NCBI GenBank assembly: GCA_964482435.1
Contig: CAYZXL010000028.1
Location: forward strand, 1-55,820
Direction of reading: 5' to 3'
DNA from: CAYZXL01 sp964482435
GTDB lineage: Bacteria > Auribacterota > JABMQX01
Length of the DNA stretch: 55,820 nt
The position numbers were made by a program, and so were the translations under genes. The notes below the pieces were generated by a model that was not told where the DNA came from, did not search any database, and worked only from the letters and a program-made list of their open reading frames with translations. Positions 43,201-52,943 of the stretch are shown piece after piece. How positions within the stretch are numbered: position 1 is the first letter of the stretch; every line of letters begins with the position of its first letter.

Positions 43201-44451
43201 TTGAACGAAGCGCGCTTTTCTTCTCAAACCTCTTCTCACGACATCCTTGAAAAAGCCGTTGAGAGGCTGAGGACGGGACGAGAGTCTCTTCCCGCGATGA
43301 GGTATTTTCATGACCTCGCGGCACGGATTCTCAGCCCGCCTGTGGTCGAGAGCGCAAAGAGCGAGGGCAGAAAGGTAGTCGGGTTCTACTGCGCAATGGT
43401 GCCGCAGGAGCTGATAGCCGCCTTGGGGGCTGTGCCTGTGCGGCTTTGCTCTGGGTTTCCGGGGAGCGGTCGTCACGGTCTTGCGCGGGACTGCTGCCCC
43501 CTCGTCGGCTCCTCGTATGAGTCGCTTTTTGCCGAGACAAACTCTCTCTCTCCCAGCGTAGACGCGATTATTATTCCGGCTGTGTGTGATTGGAAAGCGC
43601 GCTTTGCCGAAGTGGTCTCGTCGCGGATTCCAACATTTGTTCTCCCGATTCCTTTCAACAAGAGAGAACCGTTTGCACATGCCGAGCGCCTGAGCGGCCT
43701 TTCGGGTCTTATTCGCTTTCTTGAGGATGTGACCGGGCAACAGCTCTCCCGTGCAGAGCTTTCCAGGAGCATTCGCACTTACCAGAAGGCAAACTACGCG
43801 ACGAGGCGCCTCGTTAACCTGATGGTCGCGGACAAGCCACCTCTTCGCGGGAGCGATTTGCTTTTGGTGATGAACGTGTCTTTTTTCGCCGACATAGCCT
43901 CCTGGTCGGGGGCTGTCATGCGTCTGGTTTCTGAGGCTGAGCGGGCGCGAGATGGCTGCCACCGACGCGGCGGAGTCGGTCCAAGGATCCTTCTTACCGG
44001 TGCGCCGATCATTTGGCCGACCTGGACTGTTCCGGAGGCCATCGAGGAGGCTGGCGGGGTCATTGCCGCCGAAGAGCTTTGCTCCGGGGCGAGAGTCTTC
44101 TATGACCCGGTCAAGATAGACGAGCCGACGACCGAGGACATGCTCCGGGCCCTTGCAGAACGCTATTCCCTGGCGTGTACCTGTCCGTGCTTCGTTCCCA
44201 ACGAAGACCGCATTTATCGCAATGTCTCTCTGGCGAGGCGATACCGCGTTGACGGAGTCATATACCATAACCTCCGGACATGCTACTTGTACCAGGCGGA
44301 GGCCGGCCTTCTCAGAAAGAGGTTCGACGAATTGAACGTCCCTTTTCTGGAAATTGAAACCGACTACTCGCCCGAGGAGCGGGAACGCCTTGCAGTTCGA
44401 CTCGAGCCTTTCATCGAGATGCTTCGGCGGGCGACCGGGCAAAACGGCTGA
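43201..44451 (+). CDS. 2-hydroxyacyl-CoA dehydratase/BcrC-type subunit B
   Basis: This 416-residue homologue of the subunit at 39984-41204 carries the same landmarks: GRKVVGFYCAMVPQELIAAL, RDCCPLVGSSYESL, PAVCDWKARFAE, GVIYHNLRTCYLYQAEA, and the ending ETDYSPEE and RLEPFIEML. Extra cysteines occur at CTCPC. The cluster ligands (CP, CDWK, RTC) appear intact. It starts with TTG 43201; the ribosome site is weak. Together with the other subunit and the activase it may form an ATP-driven, low-potential reductase or dehydratase; whether it acts on an acyl-CoA or resembles the double-cubane proteins cannot be told from sequence alone. Confidence 0.83.
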   Translation: MNEARFSSQTSSHDILEKAVERLRTGRESLPAMRYFHDLAARILSPPVVESAKSEGRKVVGFYCAMVPQELIAALGAVPVRLCSGFPGSGRHGLARDCCPLVGSSYESLFAETNSLSPSVDAIIIPAVCDWKARFAEVVSSRIPTFVLPIPFNKREPFAHAERLSGLSGLIRFLEDVTGQQLSRAELSRSIRTYQKANYATRRLVNLMVADKPPLRGSDLLLVMNVSFFADIASWSGAVMRLVSEAERARDGCHRRGGVGPRILLTGAPIIWPTWTVPEAIEEAGGVIAAEELCSGARVFYDPVKIDEPTTEDMLRALAERYSLACTCPCFVPNEDRIYRNVSLARRYRVDGVIYHNLRTCYLYQAEAGLLRKRFDELNVPFLEIETDYSPEERERLAVRLEPFIEMLRRATGQNG

Positions 44452-44715
44452 CCCATGTTCGGGATTCAGCGCGCCTTTGCCATCGCTTTCCGCAGCCACA
44501 GGCGACGGTTGTGACGATGCAGCAGGTGCGTTATACTCACGGATGTTGGGGTCGCACGTGTCCGATTGTTTGCCCGTGATGATTCGGCGAAGCGCTCGAA
44601 GGCTCTTTTGGGGATATTTTTTTCCATTCACGCCGAGCGCGCAGGAAACCGACGTTGACCCGCGCAGTTCGACAATCAGCGCGTTCGGCTTTCGGCAGCA
44701 GTTACGAGTTTTGAG

Positions 44716-45474
44716 ATGACGTGGTTAATTGGCACATCCGGTTGGAGCTATGAACACTGGCGGGGCGTGTTTTATCCGGAGGAACTAAAGACCAGAGACT
44801 GGCTCTCCTTTTACACTCAGACGTTTGGCACCGTCGAGGTCAATTCGACTTTTTACCACATGCCGCAAGACAAGACGATGGACAGTTGGCGCGACAAAAC
44901 GCCCGAAGACTTCATCTTCAGCCTCAAGATGAATCGCCTCGTGACCCATCAGAAGAAGCTGAGAGGAGTAGATAATTTGCTCAAGCGATTTCTCGACACG
45001 GCAGGCCGACTTGGAGACAAGCTGGGCGTGATTCTCCATCAGATTCCGCCGTCGCTGGAGAAGGACATTCCGTTGCTTGCTATGTACCTCAAGCTTCTCC
45101 CGAAGGAAATGAAGCACACTGTGGAGTTTCGGGACGAATCGTGGTCAGACGACGAGACGTTCGACCTCCTTGAATCGGAAAGGGTGGCGTACTGCATCAT
45201 TAGCGCGCCCGACCTGAAGACGCACATTCGGGCGACTGCTCGATTCGCCTATATCCGCATGCACGGGAAAGGTGGATGGTACGCGTCGTGCTACACCGGC
45301 GCCAATCTGAAGAAATGGGCATCGGAAATAGGAAAGCTCGCGAGGGGAGGGTGCGAAGGGTACGTCTATTTCAATAACGACTACGCCGGGTACGCCGTGC
45401 AGAACGCGTTGACTCTGCGGGAGATGTTAGGCACATCGGGTGTGACCGCACCCCACTCGGGCGGCAGCCCGTGA
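44716..45474 (+). CDS. DUF72 (YecE-like) protein
   Basis: This 252-residue cytoplasmic protein of the DUF72 family has a TIM-barrel-like fold: IGTSGWSYEHWRGVFYP at the start, EVNSTFYHMP, FSLKMNRLVTH, VEFRDESW, YIRMHGKGGWYAS and the ending YVYFNNDYAGYAV. These are the standard family blocks, complete in length. The biochemical role is unknown. It stands 264 bases after the dehydratase-type subunit and 30 bases before the radical SAM gene, and probably belongs to the same long plus-strand series. Confidence 0.92.
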   Translation: MTWLIGTSGWSYEHWRGVFYPEELKTRDWLSFYTQTFGTVEVNSTFYHMPQDKTMDSWRDKTPEDFIFSLKMNRLVTHQKKLRGVDNLLKRFLDTAGRLGDKLGVILHQIPPSLEKDIPLLAMYLKLLPKEMKHTVEFRDESWSDDETFDLLESERVAYCIISAPDLKTHIRATARFAYIRMHGKGGWYASCYTGANLKKWASEIGKLARGGCEGYVYFNNDYAGYAVQNALTLREMLGTSGVTAPHSGGSP

Positions 45475-45504
45475 CAGTCCGAGAAGAGAAGGACATCGCG
45501 TCGT

Positions 45505-46641
45505 ATGAGACCCGAAGGAAGAGCCCCCGGCGCAGATGATCGTCGGTGTTTGAGATGCGGGAAGAGCGCGGAGGCAATTTCGCGCTCAGTCGGCGTTTGC
45601 GTGGATTGCCTTCGAGGTGGTGGCAGGGAAGTACTGCGAACGGCCTTGGCCGCGCACGCGGAGAATCATGAGCATTTTGGTCTCCCCGGTTGTGCGCCAC
45701 GAACTGTCGGTGGAGCGAGGTGCTCGGTATGCGTCAACGCTTGCTCCATCCCGGAAGGGGGACTCGGCTATTGCGGCGTCAGGGAGAATGTCGGTGGAAA
45801 GCTCATCGAGAACGCGGGCGATGCCGAGCATGCATTCGTCGAGTGGTATCACGACCCTCTTCCGACGAACTGCGTCGCAGACTGGGTTTGTCCGGGAGGG
45901 AGCGATTCCGGCTACCCTGAGTATTCGCATTGCCGTGGGCCAGAGCGAGGCTACAAGAACCTCGCAGTTTTTTACTGTGCGTGCTCCTTTGACTGTCTCT
46001 TCTGTCAGAACTGGCATTTTCGGCGGCCGGAGAACAGGCGGAGAGCTCGTTCGGTCAAGGAGCTCGTCCAAGAGGTTGATGAAGCAACCGCCTGCATTTG
46101 CTATTTCGGCGGCGATCCGACACCACAGATTCAGCACGCCATCAGAGCCTCCGAGCTTGCGCGAGAGACGCGAAAGGGCGACATATTGAGAATTTGCTGG
46201 GAGACAAACGGCAGCATGGACCGCGAGCTTCTTGACCAAGCGGCAAGGCTGAGTTTTGAGTCCGGCGGCTGCGTCAAGTTCGATTTGAAAGCCTGGAATG
46301 AGAACGTGCACGTTGCTCTGACCGGGGTGACGAATAGAAGAGCTCTCGAGAATTTTCGTCATCTTGCTGCGCTGTCGCTAAAGAGGCCCGATCCCCCTTT
46401 CCTCATCGCCAGCACGCTCCTCGTCCCCGGCTATATAGACGAGAACGAAGTCTCGGCTCTTGCTCGGTTCATCGCGTCACTCAATCCCGCCATTCCCTAT
46501 ACCCTTCTGGGCTTCTACCCGCATTTTTACATGAGCGACCTGCCGCGAACGTCCTGGAAGCACGCTCAGCGGTGCGCAGAGGTTTGTCGCGAAGCCGGGC
46601 TTGTGCGAGTGAAACTTGGCAACCCGCACCTTTTCTGGTGA
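45505..46641 (+). CDS. Radical SAM enzyme, AmmeMemoRadiSam/PflA-like
   Basis: This 378-residue enzyme has a radical SAM cluster motif CSFDCLFC (Cys-X3-Cys-X2-Cys) near residue 155 followed by QNW, the SAM-binding YFGGDPTPQ, then WETNGSMD and FDLKAWNE, characteristic of activating-enzyme-type radical SAM proteins. Two Cys-rich modules precede it (CLRCGKSAE with CVDC; CSVCVNACSIPEGGLGYCGV), probably zinc or extra cluster sites. The family resembles pyruvate-formate-lyase activases and the AmmeMemoRadiSam enzymes; no glycyl-radical partner, Memo or AMMECR1 gene is in the window. It is last in the plus-strand series and faces the large minus-strand gene. Confidence 0.87.
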   Translation: MRPEGRAPGADDRRCLRCGKSAEAISRSVGVCVDCLRGGGREVLRTALAAHAENHEHFGLPGCAPRTVGGARCSVCVNACSIPEGGLGYCGVRENVGGKLIENAGDAEHAFVEWYHDPLPTNCVADWVCPGGSDSGYPEYSHCRGPERGYKNLAVFYCACSFDCLFCQNWHFRRPENRRRARSVKELVQEVDEATACICYFGGDPTPQIQHAIRASELARETRKGDILRICWETNGSMDRELLDQAARLSFESGGCVKFDLKAWNENVHVALTGVTNRRALENFRHLAALSLKRPDPPFLIASTLLVPGYIDENEVSALARFIASLNPAIPYTLLGFYPHFYMSDLPRTSWKHAQRCAEVCREAGLVRVKLGNPHLFW

Positions 46642-46925
46642 TTCGCTGTCCGGCTGGCTCGATCCCTCCGGCAAGCTTCTGCGAGGCCGCATGTGCTCAC
46701 ACCCGGGTCTCGGGGTGTCGGAGAGGAGCGAATTCCGCGTGGGCAGGCGGTTGGTTGACAGCGCTTCCTCGTCGTCATGCCGGATATGACAATGTCCTCG
46801 ACCTTCGGGCGGCGGAGGAGCATGCCAAGGGCCGTGTTTTAGAATGCCGAGCAGCCTGAAACGCGGCTATCAGTCGTTTGACATTTGGCAGGATGCCAAG
46901 TCCGCCGGGAAGCAGCCCATTTGCG

Positions 46926-49900
46926 CTATTCCCTGACGAATTCTATGCCGCTAACCACGGGCGCGTGTTCGCTGGTTGGCTCCGGCACGTTGGGCACGAA
47001 CTCGACAGTTACGTCCCTGGTGACGGCTACACCTCTGAACTCTCTGACGAGTGCCTCCTGAGATGCACCCGCAGACCCGACGATGTCGAAATCTTTGAGC
47101 ATCGTTTGGCCCTGGAGCTTGACGTCGAAAACGCGCTGGCCGCACTGGTCGCCTTCTGGCGCCGCGAAGTACATTCGCACGGTGTAGGAAGCTGGCTTGT
47201 CTGCCTCCCCAAGCAGCGGCGCCGTGCACCTGGTCATCCCGACGCAGCCGGATGCGAATAGCCACGGCTTGTCCGTTCCCTCGATGCGGACGCCGCGGAA
47301 GTTGCGCCCGAAATAGCCCATGCCGGGCAAAATCTCTTCCTTCACTGGCAACTGCATGACCCACTCAACCTGGAGGTCGCGCAGCTTCGGGCGAGGATAA
47401 CAGAACCAGAGAGTTCCGTCCTCGTCTCTTCTGTCGCCCGGCGCACCGAAGTTGAGCGCGAGATGCCTGACGGGCGTCAATGCGTCGGTTCCTGGCGTTT
47501 GCTCGCCCTTCTTCGGGAAAAGGGACCAAGCTCTGTTCTCGTCTGTGGGCTCCCTCGGGGCGAGGACAACAGTCGAGACTACAGGGAAGGAACAGCGGCA
47601 GCCGGAGCTTGCTTCCGGACAGAGCACAAGGCCATTCGCCATGATAGTGTTAATCCAGCAGCCGGGACGAATGCCGCCGAAGGGAAGCATTCCGTCGTCG
47701 CGTGTGAGATCGTAGTAGGTCATGCTGAAGGACCGCAGGAAAAAGCAGTTCGGGCAGGCAGTCGTTATGCCGCAACTGTGCCCTCCGCGGATGAACTCCC
47801 AGGGGACTTCTTTGCCCGTTATGGGATGGATGCGTGTCAAAAGCTCTCCGGTTCGTATGTCGCACATCCACGGCTCGACGATGAGCTTATCTTGCATGAC
47901 GACGGGGCGCCGGAGATAGCCCAGTTCGCGAGACCAGAGAACCATGCCATCTTTTGCGGAAAGAGCCATAACCCGTCGCCACTTCAGCGTTCCCGAGCCA
48001 AACAATCCGCGGTCGTGGTTGCTGAAGGCGCCAAAGAACAGGAGCATCCCGTCGCGGTAGGCGCTCGCCATTCTGTCTCCACCGCAGCCAGTGAGGTCGA
48101 GGACTTTCTTCCACAGCTCGGTTCCTGAAGCGGCATCGAGGGCGACGACGAGGCGAACGTCAGTGTACTCGAGTTGTTGCTTGAGTTTATCAGCGTCTTC
48201 GCCAGCGAGTTTTGCGACCCGAGCGGTCTTCTCGGCGAGGGCCTTCTCTCGTTCCTCGTTGGAGATCGAGGACTCGGCAAAGAAGATTGTTCCGTCTCCG
48301 ATGGTGATGGTTGGATGGGCTATCCTGCCTGCGCTGTATACCCATTTCAAGTCGCCCGTGTCGGCGTCGAGAGCGAAGATAGAGTTGCTGGTCATCATGC
48401 TCGGGGTAACGGCGCCCTGAGATGTTCTCACTTCTCCCCATTTTGGGAAACGAGCCATCGGCTCCCACATGGCGCCCATCTCATCGAAGTCTGCCAGCGC
48501 TCGTTCGTCGGGACGGGGATACCTCGAGACGAGCTCTGTGTAAAAGCTCCGCATTTCCGGCGATATATTTTTTGGCAAGGGTCGCCACGTCCCGTCCTCC
48601 TGGACCATCTCGCGCCAGGCAGCGCCGTAGTCCGTCAGAGGTCTTGCGGTCGAGCCGAAGAGGACGTTTCCGACGGATGCTAAGTGTCCCCATCGGCGAG
48701 GTGAGCCGTCGGGCGGCGAAGGGACTTTGTAAGTCTGGAGCGTCTCTCCCGTGGCGGGCTCGAGGCGAAGACACTCGCTTCCGACGGCGACGAAGAGACC
48801 GCGGTTCGTGACCGCGAGGTTGCTCCCGTCGGCATCCGCGCGCACCCGGACGGCGCCCGGTATCTGCCTTTCCCACAGGATGGAGCCGTTGTATGCGTCG
48901 TAGGCCATGACGACGTTCTCGCCCTGGACGAAGAGGCGACCGTCCAGGGACACGGGACCAGCGGCTCTTGCGTGGCGCTCGACCATTTTTTCAGGACCGG
49001 GATCGCCGAACCAGAGAACGCCGAGTGGACATTTGACGAACCGGTCGTCGGAGCAAGCCGTATTCGCCGGATTGGCATAGAGGTGCGTCCAGCTTCCCGC
49101 GCCTTCGAGAGGGCCGCGGAGCACTTTTGCCCAGACGCCATTGTCCCGGACTACCTCGACCTCGCGCGCACCCGATTGCGAGAGCCATCTCCGAAGCTCT
49201 TCCACGTCGAGCCGCGGAATGGTACCGCTCGTGTTCGCAGGCTGTCCGAAGAATGCGACGCCGCCGCAGGGCCGCAAGACTCGGAACATCTCCGAGGGTG
49301 AACCGTCGAGCCTCCCGGAAACCATCAGGTCGTCGGAAACGATAAGGTTTGCGAAAAAGTCGGAGTAGGGGAGCCTCGACGGAGATTCCTGGTGAATGGT
49401 GATTCGAGAGCCGTATAAGCCCGCGGCGTCGAGCCTTCTTCTTGCGACTTCGACTTTGTCACCGTCCGGTTCGACGCCGATAACTTTCAAATCCGTTCGT
49501 TTTGCAAGCTCGAAGGCGAGATGGCCAATTCCGCAACCGAGGACAAGACAATAGCCGTGTTGCACGCCTGTTGTCTTGATGATTGTTTCGGCTGCGTCGG
49601 CATAGAGCGGTGCCAGCCCGTCTTCGGGATAGGGGTCAGAAGCCACTGGCAGTTTTATCTCGCGCACGCTCGACGGTTTGCTGCTACCGAAACAGTGGAT
49701 GGCGCCTGTGTCGGTGCTGACGAATAGGTGGCCACCCGAAGCCGCCACGCCGCCAGCTTTGCCGTTAACATTTCCAGACCAGAGTTCTTTACCAGTCGCC
49801 GCCTCCAGGGCGACGACGGTTCCGTTCCCACCCATGAAAAGGACGCCGCCCGCGAGAATCATGGAACTCGGATTCTCGAACGGAACTCGCCATTTGAGGA

Positions 49901-51191
49901 GGCCGGCTTCGATCTCCTTCTGCTTCTTGTCGAGGTCTTTGATTTCGTTCGTGAGCTCTGTAATCTCCTTATCAGCCGCCTGAGCGGCAGCGCCAACCAT
50001 CGCATCACGTTTCTTTCGGAGGTCCTGAATTCTCGACGCCAATTTGCTCCGGCTGTCCATGACCGCCTTCCGCTCGTTCATTGCCGCGGGGTATGTCTTG
50101 CGGTCAATTGCGGAGACCTCCCGGTAGCCAAGCAAATATGAGCGGTCCGGCGCGGCGATAAGCCGAAGGCCTGGGAACCAGGCGTACCGGTCGCTCCCCA
50201 TCCTTTTTCCCGTTTGCTTGTCGTAGGAGACATTCTCGCCCAGTCCGGCGACGACGTGTTCTTCAGTGAGAAGAGCCCAGGTGCCTCCGACTTTTCCACC
50301 CGCTGAACAGTGGTACAGGTATCGCCCATCGCTTCTGTTGAAGACGGCAGGCATGGCACGCCCCGAGGGGACGTAGAGCCTGCTCTCGGAGCCGAGCAAA
50401 TATCCCTGGGGTGATATACCGCCGAACTCCTGCTCGGGACCGCGCTCACCGCAGGTGTCATTTCGCCAGAGTGGAGTTCCGTCGGACGCATTCGCCGCGC
50501 AGATGAAGATATCCTCGGAGGGGAAAATGCCTGCGCCGAAATAGGCAATCCCGTCCTCAACAAGAACGCCCGTTCGGACAGGCCATAGCGAAATCATTCT
50601 GCCATTGCCGAGGACTTTTCGGTCGCTGAAGGGAGCCTTGAACTTCCACAGCACGCTCCCGGCGTCGGCGGAGAGGCAATAGACGAGGCCGTCGTCGGAA
50701 CCCACCAGGACCCGGCCCTGCCAGACCGTTGGAGCGAGACGAATGGGGCCGCCAGTGAAGACCGACCACCGAATTTCACCTGTTGCCGCATCGAGGGAGT
50801 AAACCTTGTCATCTGCCGACGAGCCGAAATAGACTGAGCCGTCTGCGACAGCGACCTGATAAACCTCATCATACCGAACCCTCGACAGTTCTTTGCGGGG
50901 CTCAGGCCAGGCGGGTTGAGGGCGATGCGACGTGAACACCCACTCCTCGTGCAGGGGGAGCTTCAGTTCCTCCGGCGTGGTTCCGCTACGGGCGTTGTCG
51001 TGCTGATAAGTTGGCCAATCGGCCGCGCGCGTTGAGCCGAAACAAACCGCGAGCAGAGCCGACACGACGATGCTCGGGCGGAAAATTAACGCTCGGGGCT
51101 GGAGGCGGTGCTTTTTGCTGAGTGCAGCTGGAGACTCGTCGGGCAGCTCAGCCTTGACGTCTATCTCACGGGCTGGTCGAACACAATCCAT
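46926..51191 (-). CDS. Exported PQQ-propeller / methyltransferase-like / propeller / malectin giant
   Basis: This 1421-residue protein has an N-terminal hydrophobic helix (PSIVVSALLAVCFGSTRA). A first PQQ-like propeller runs from about 55 to 510 (VYSLDAATGEIRWSVF, VYCLSADAGSVLWKF), interrupted by a coiled coil (near KLASRIQDLRKKRDAM). A class I methyltransferase-like domain occupies about 520-690, with motif I VLGCGIGHLAFE (Gly-rich loop at 550) and IGVEPDGDKVEVAR. A second propeller (about 690-1290) contains another Glu/Lys helix (EEREKALAEKTARVAKL). A malectin-like sugar-binding domain lies at the C-terminus (YTVRMYFAAPEG, QRVFDVKLQGQ, DFDIVGSAG). I chose the ATG at 51191, six bases after GAGG. 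A methyltransferase fold inside an exported protein is odd, since AdoMet is not expected in the periplasm. Confidence 0.87.
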   Translation of the reverse strand: MDCVRPAREIDVKAELPDESPAALSKKHRLQPRALIFRPSIVVSALLAVCFGSTRAADWPTYQHDNARSGTTPEELKLPLHEEWVFTSHRPQPAWPEPRKELSRVRYDEVYQVAVADGSVYFGSSADDKVYSLDAATGEIRWSVFTGGPIRLAPTVWQGRVLVGSDDGLVYCLSADAGSVLWKFKAPFSDRKVLGNGRMISLWPVRTGVLVEDGIAYFGAGIFPSEDIFICAANASDGTPLWRNDTCGERGPEQEFGGISPQGYLLGSESRLYVPSGRAMPAVFNRSDGRYLYHCSAGGKVGGTWALLTEEHVVAGLGENVSYDKQTGKRMGSDRYAWFPGLRLIAAPDRSYLLGYREVSAIDRKTYPAAMNERKAVMDSRSKLASRIQDLRKKRDAMVGAAAQAADKEITELTNEIKDLDKKQKEIEAGLLKWRVPFENPSSMILAGGVLFMGGNGTVVALEAATGKELWSGNVNGKAGGVAASGGHLFVSTDTGAIHCFGSSKPSSVREIKLPVASDPYPEDGLAPLYADAAETIIKTTGVQHGYCLVLGCGIGHLAFELAKRTDLKVIGVEPDGDKVEVARRRLDAAGLYGSRITIHQESPSRLPYSDFFANLIVSDDLMVSGRLDGSPSEMFRVLRPCGGVAFFGQPANTSGTIPRLDVEELRRWLSQSGAREVEVVRDNGVWAKVLRGPLEGAGSWTHLYANPANTACSDDRFVKCPLGVLWFGDPGPEKMVERHARAAGPVSLDGRLFVQGENVVMAYDAYNGSILWERQIPGAVRVRADADGSNLAVTNRGLFVAVGSECLRLEPATGETLQTYKVPSPPDGSPRRWGHLASVGNVLFGSTARPLTDYGAAWREMVQEDGTWRPLPKNISPEMRSFYTELVSRYPRPDERALADFDEMGAMWEPMARFPKWGEVRTSQGAVTPSMMTSNSIFALDADTGDLKWVYSAGRIAHPTITIGDGTIFFAESSISNEEREKALAEKTARVAKLAGEDADKLKQQLEYTDVRLVVALDAASGTELWKKVLDLTGCGGDRMASAYRDGMLLFFGAFSNHDRGLFGSGTLKWRRVMALSAKDGMVLWSRELGYLRRPVVMQDKLIVEPWMCDIRTGELLTRIHPITGKEVPWEFIRGGHSCGITTACPNCFFLRSFSMTYYDLTRDDGMLPFGGIRPGCWINTIMANGLVLCPEASSGCRCSFPVVSTVVLAPREPTDENRAWSLFPKKGEQTPGTDALTPVRHLALNFGAPGDRRDEDGTLWFCYPRPKLRDLQVEWVMQLPVKEEILPGMGYFGRNFRGVRIEGTDKPWLFASGCVGMTRCTAPLLGEADKPASYTVRMYFAAPEGDQCGQRVFDVKLQGQTMLKDFDIVGSAGASQEALVREFRGVAVTRDVTVEFVPNVPEPTSEHAPVVSGIEFVRE

Positions 51192-51382
51192 CATACACCT
51201 CTTTCGGATGAGAATTCCTCTGACCAAAAACCTGAGCACAGTCTTGGCCAAATGGCCCTGCGGCCAAACGCCTGCGGGGGCGCAGAGCCGACGAGTTGGA
51301 CACCTCTCGTCTCCGTCTAACGTTCGGGCGATTGATCGTCCCCCAGAGGGCAGTGGTTGAGAAGGCCTCGCACTCAAAGCCC

Positions 51383-52693
51383 TCACGGCGGCCCTCTGTG
51401 CCTGGCTCGATTTATGACGAATGCGCTTCCTATCAGAACGAAAAAGGAGATGACGCCGATGACAATCAGTGCCGTCTTGGTTACCTGTCCTGTCAGGGTT
51501 GATGCGCCCTCCGACGCGAGGAGGCTGGCGGGCCCCCGTCCAGGTCGGGAACCGCTTGCTCCTGCTCGTCTTCCTTCCGGGGGCATTTTGTCGAAACCCA
51601 CAACTTCCTCCCAGTCTGCGATCTCGCCCTCGGCGTAGGCAAAAGGCTCGTCTTCCTCGTCGCTGGATGATATGGCGCCCGACCAGATACCGCTGACAGC
51701 CGCTTTCACAATCGGGTTGTCAGGGTCGAAGCCGAGATATTTGACGACCTCCTGGCGAAGGTCCCGCCCCCATCTCATCGGGATTGATGTGCCTGACAGC
51801 CAGCGCTGGTCGGCGTCGCACCCACAGTCCTTTCCTATCGTGTTCATGACGTGGAGCAGCGAATTCCTTGTGAGGCTTTCGCCCTCGACAACGGGACCAA
51901 TTTGGCGTCCTCTTCCGTAAAGGACTACCGCGTGCGGTCCGCGCACCTCGCCGCCCAACAAGCCGAGGCTCCAGAGAAGAATTTCGTCCCCGGCGACGGA
52001 GTTCGGAGGCAGGAGAATAAGGTATGGGCGTTCCTCGGCCGTTTTTCCTTCATGGCTCATCAGGACGGCGAAGTCGTCCATAGCTTCGGAAACAGCTTCT
52101 TCAGCCCTGGCATTCTCGGCAGCGTCATGGCTTTGAACAAGGAGGATCACGCACCACGCCTTGACAATGTTTTTGGCGATCTCGTCTCTTGTCGGCGACG
52201 CGACGACTTTCTCAAGGCTTGCCGACACGCTTTCCTTGAAAGGCTTCTTCTCGTCGAAGATTGGCAGAAGGATGGACCGTCCCGTCGGAGAAATTAGGAT
52301 GGCAGCGGGAGGCGCAGCAAGCTCCCGGAGGCGGAGATGCTCCAGGGCAGGGTGGTCTTTTTGCTCGTTGAGGTTGACGATTTCGGCCTCGACGTTGCTG
52401 TGGGCGAGAAGGGTACTGGAAGCGTCTTTGAACGCGCCTGCCAGAGTTTCTCTGTCAGGGGTGTCATCTCTCACCAACAAGTATATGCGGTACGGGGGAG
52501 AGTCGAGGTCAACAAAGCCCACGTCACGGACGGAATAAGGGCAGCCCCATGCGTCCAGCGGGACAATGCACACCGTCACGAAAGCAGTGAGGACGAAAAC
52601 CGCCGCAGGCACGCCGTGACCCCGCCTTGGCTTAAGCGGTGAGGCAATAGTCGTACAAGAGTCCAATCGGTCTTGTCGCTGCGACGCGGACAT
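51383..52693 (-). CDS. Unknown two-TM protein with large periplasmic domain
   Basis: This 436-residue protein has a hydrophobic helix at about residues 30-50 (VPAAVFVLTAFVTVCIVPL) and a C-terminal transmembrane helix (TALIVIGVISFFVLIGSAFV). Between them is a soluble region with thioredoxin-like alternation in its first part (YRIYLLVRDDTPDRETL, PPAAILISPTGRSILL) and a Cys pair CGC in GKDCGCDADQ. The C-terminal 90 residues are Gly/Ala/Ser/Glu-rich. I do not recognise the family. It sits between the DUF4340 gene and the propeller-malectin gene on the same strand. The ATG at 52693 has AAGGAG only three bases away. Confidence 0.72.
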   Translation of the reverse strand: MSASQRQDRLDSCTTIASPLKPRRGHGVPAAVFVLTAFVTVCIVPLDAWGCPYSVRDVGFVDLDSPPYRIYLLVRDDTPDRETLAGAFKDASSTLLAHSNVEAEIVNLNEQKDHPALEHLRLRELAAPPAAILISPTGRSILLPIFDEKKPFKESVSASLEKVVASPTRDEIAKNIVKAWCVILLVQSHDAAENARAEEAVSEAMDDFAVLMSHEGKTAEERPYLILLPPNSVAGDEILLWSLGLLGGEVRGPHAVVLYGRGRQIGPVVEGESLTRNSLLHVMNTIGKDCGCDADQRWLSGTSIPMRWGRDLRQEVVKYLGFDPDNPIVKAAVSGIWSGAISSSDEEDEPFAYAEGEIADWEEVVGFDKMPPEGRRAGASGSRPGRGPASLLASEGASTLTGQVTKTALIVIGVISFFVLIGSAFVINRARHRGPP

Positions 52694-52943
52694 TGGCTCC
52701 TTTTTCTTTTGCTGGAGTCTCGCACTGGAAACATATTCCAAGCTTGCATAATAGCATACCCGACCCCGAAGCGGTTAGGATTCCGTGGCGGAACGTCCAG
52801 GAAAGCGATGTTCTGGGACAATCAGTCGGCCGGAAGCCTGTGGTCATAGTGCAGCGCGAATGCCGTCCCGACGCGGGCAGGCGCATCGGGGCGCTTTCTT
52901 AGCTTGGCTCTTCAATCGGGCAGCTTTCCTCGACTATGCGCCC

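Noticed and set aside
42853..44631. A 592-codon minus-strand frame opposite the second dehydratase-type subunit
   Set aside because: The plus-strand gene has clear family motifs; the minus-strand product is Arg/Pro-rich with no recognisable domain and also spans an intergenic gap.
51192..51386. N-terminal extension of the propeller-malectin gene by 65 codons
   Set aside because: The added residues are Arg/Pro-rich with no ribosome site, whereas GAGG stands six bases before the ATG at 51191.
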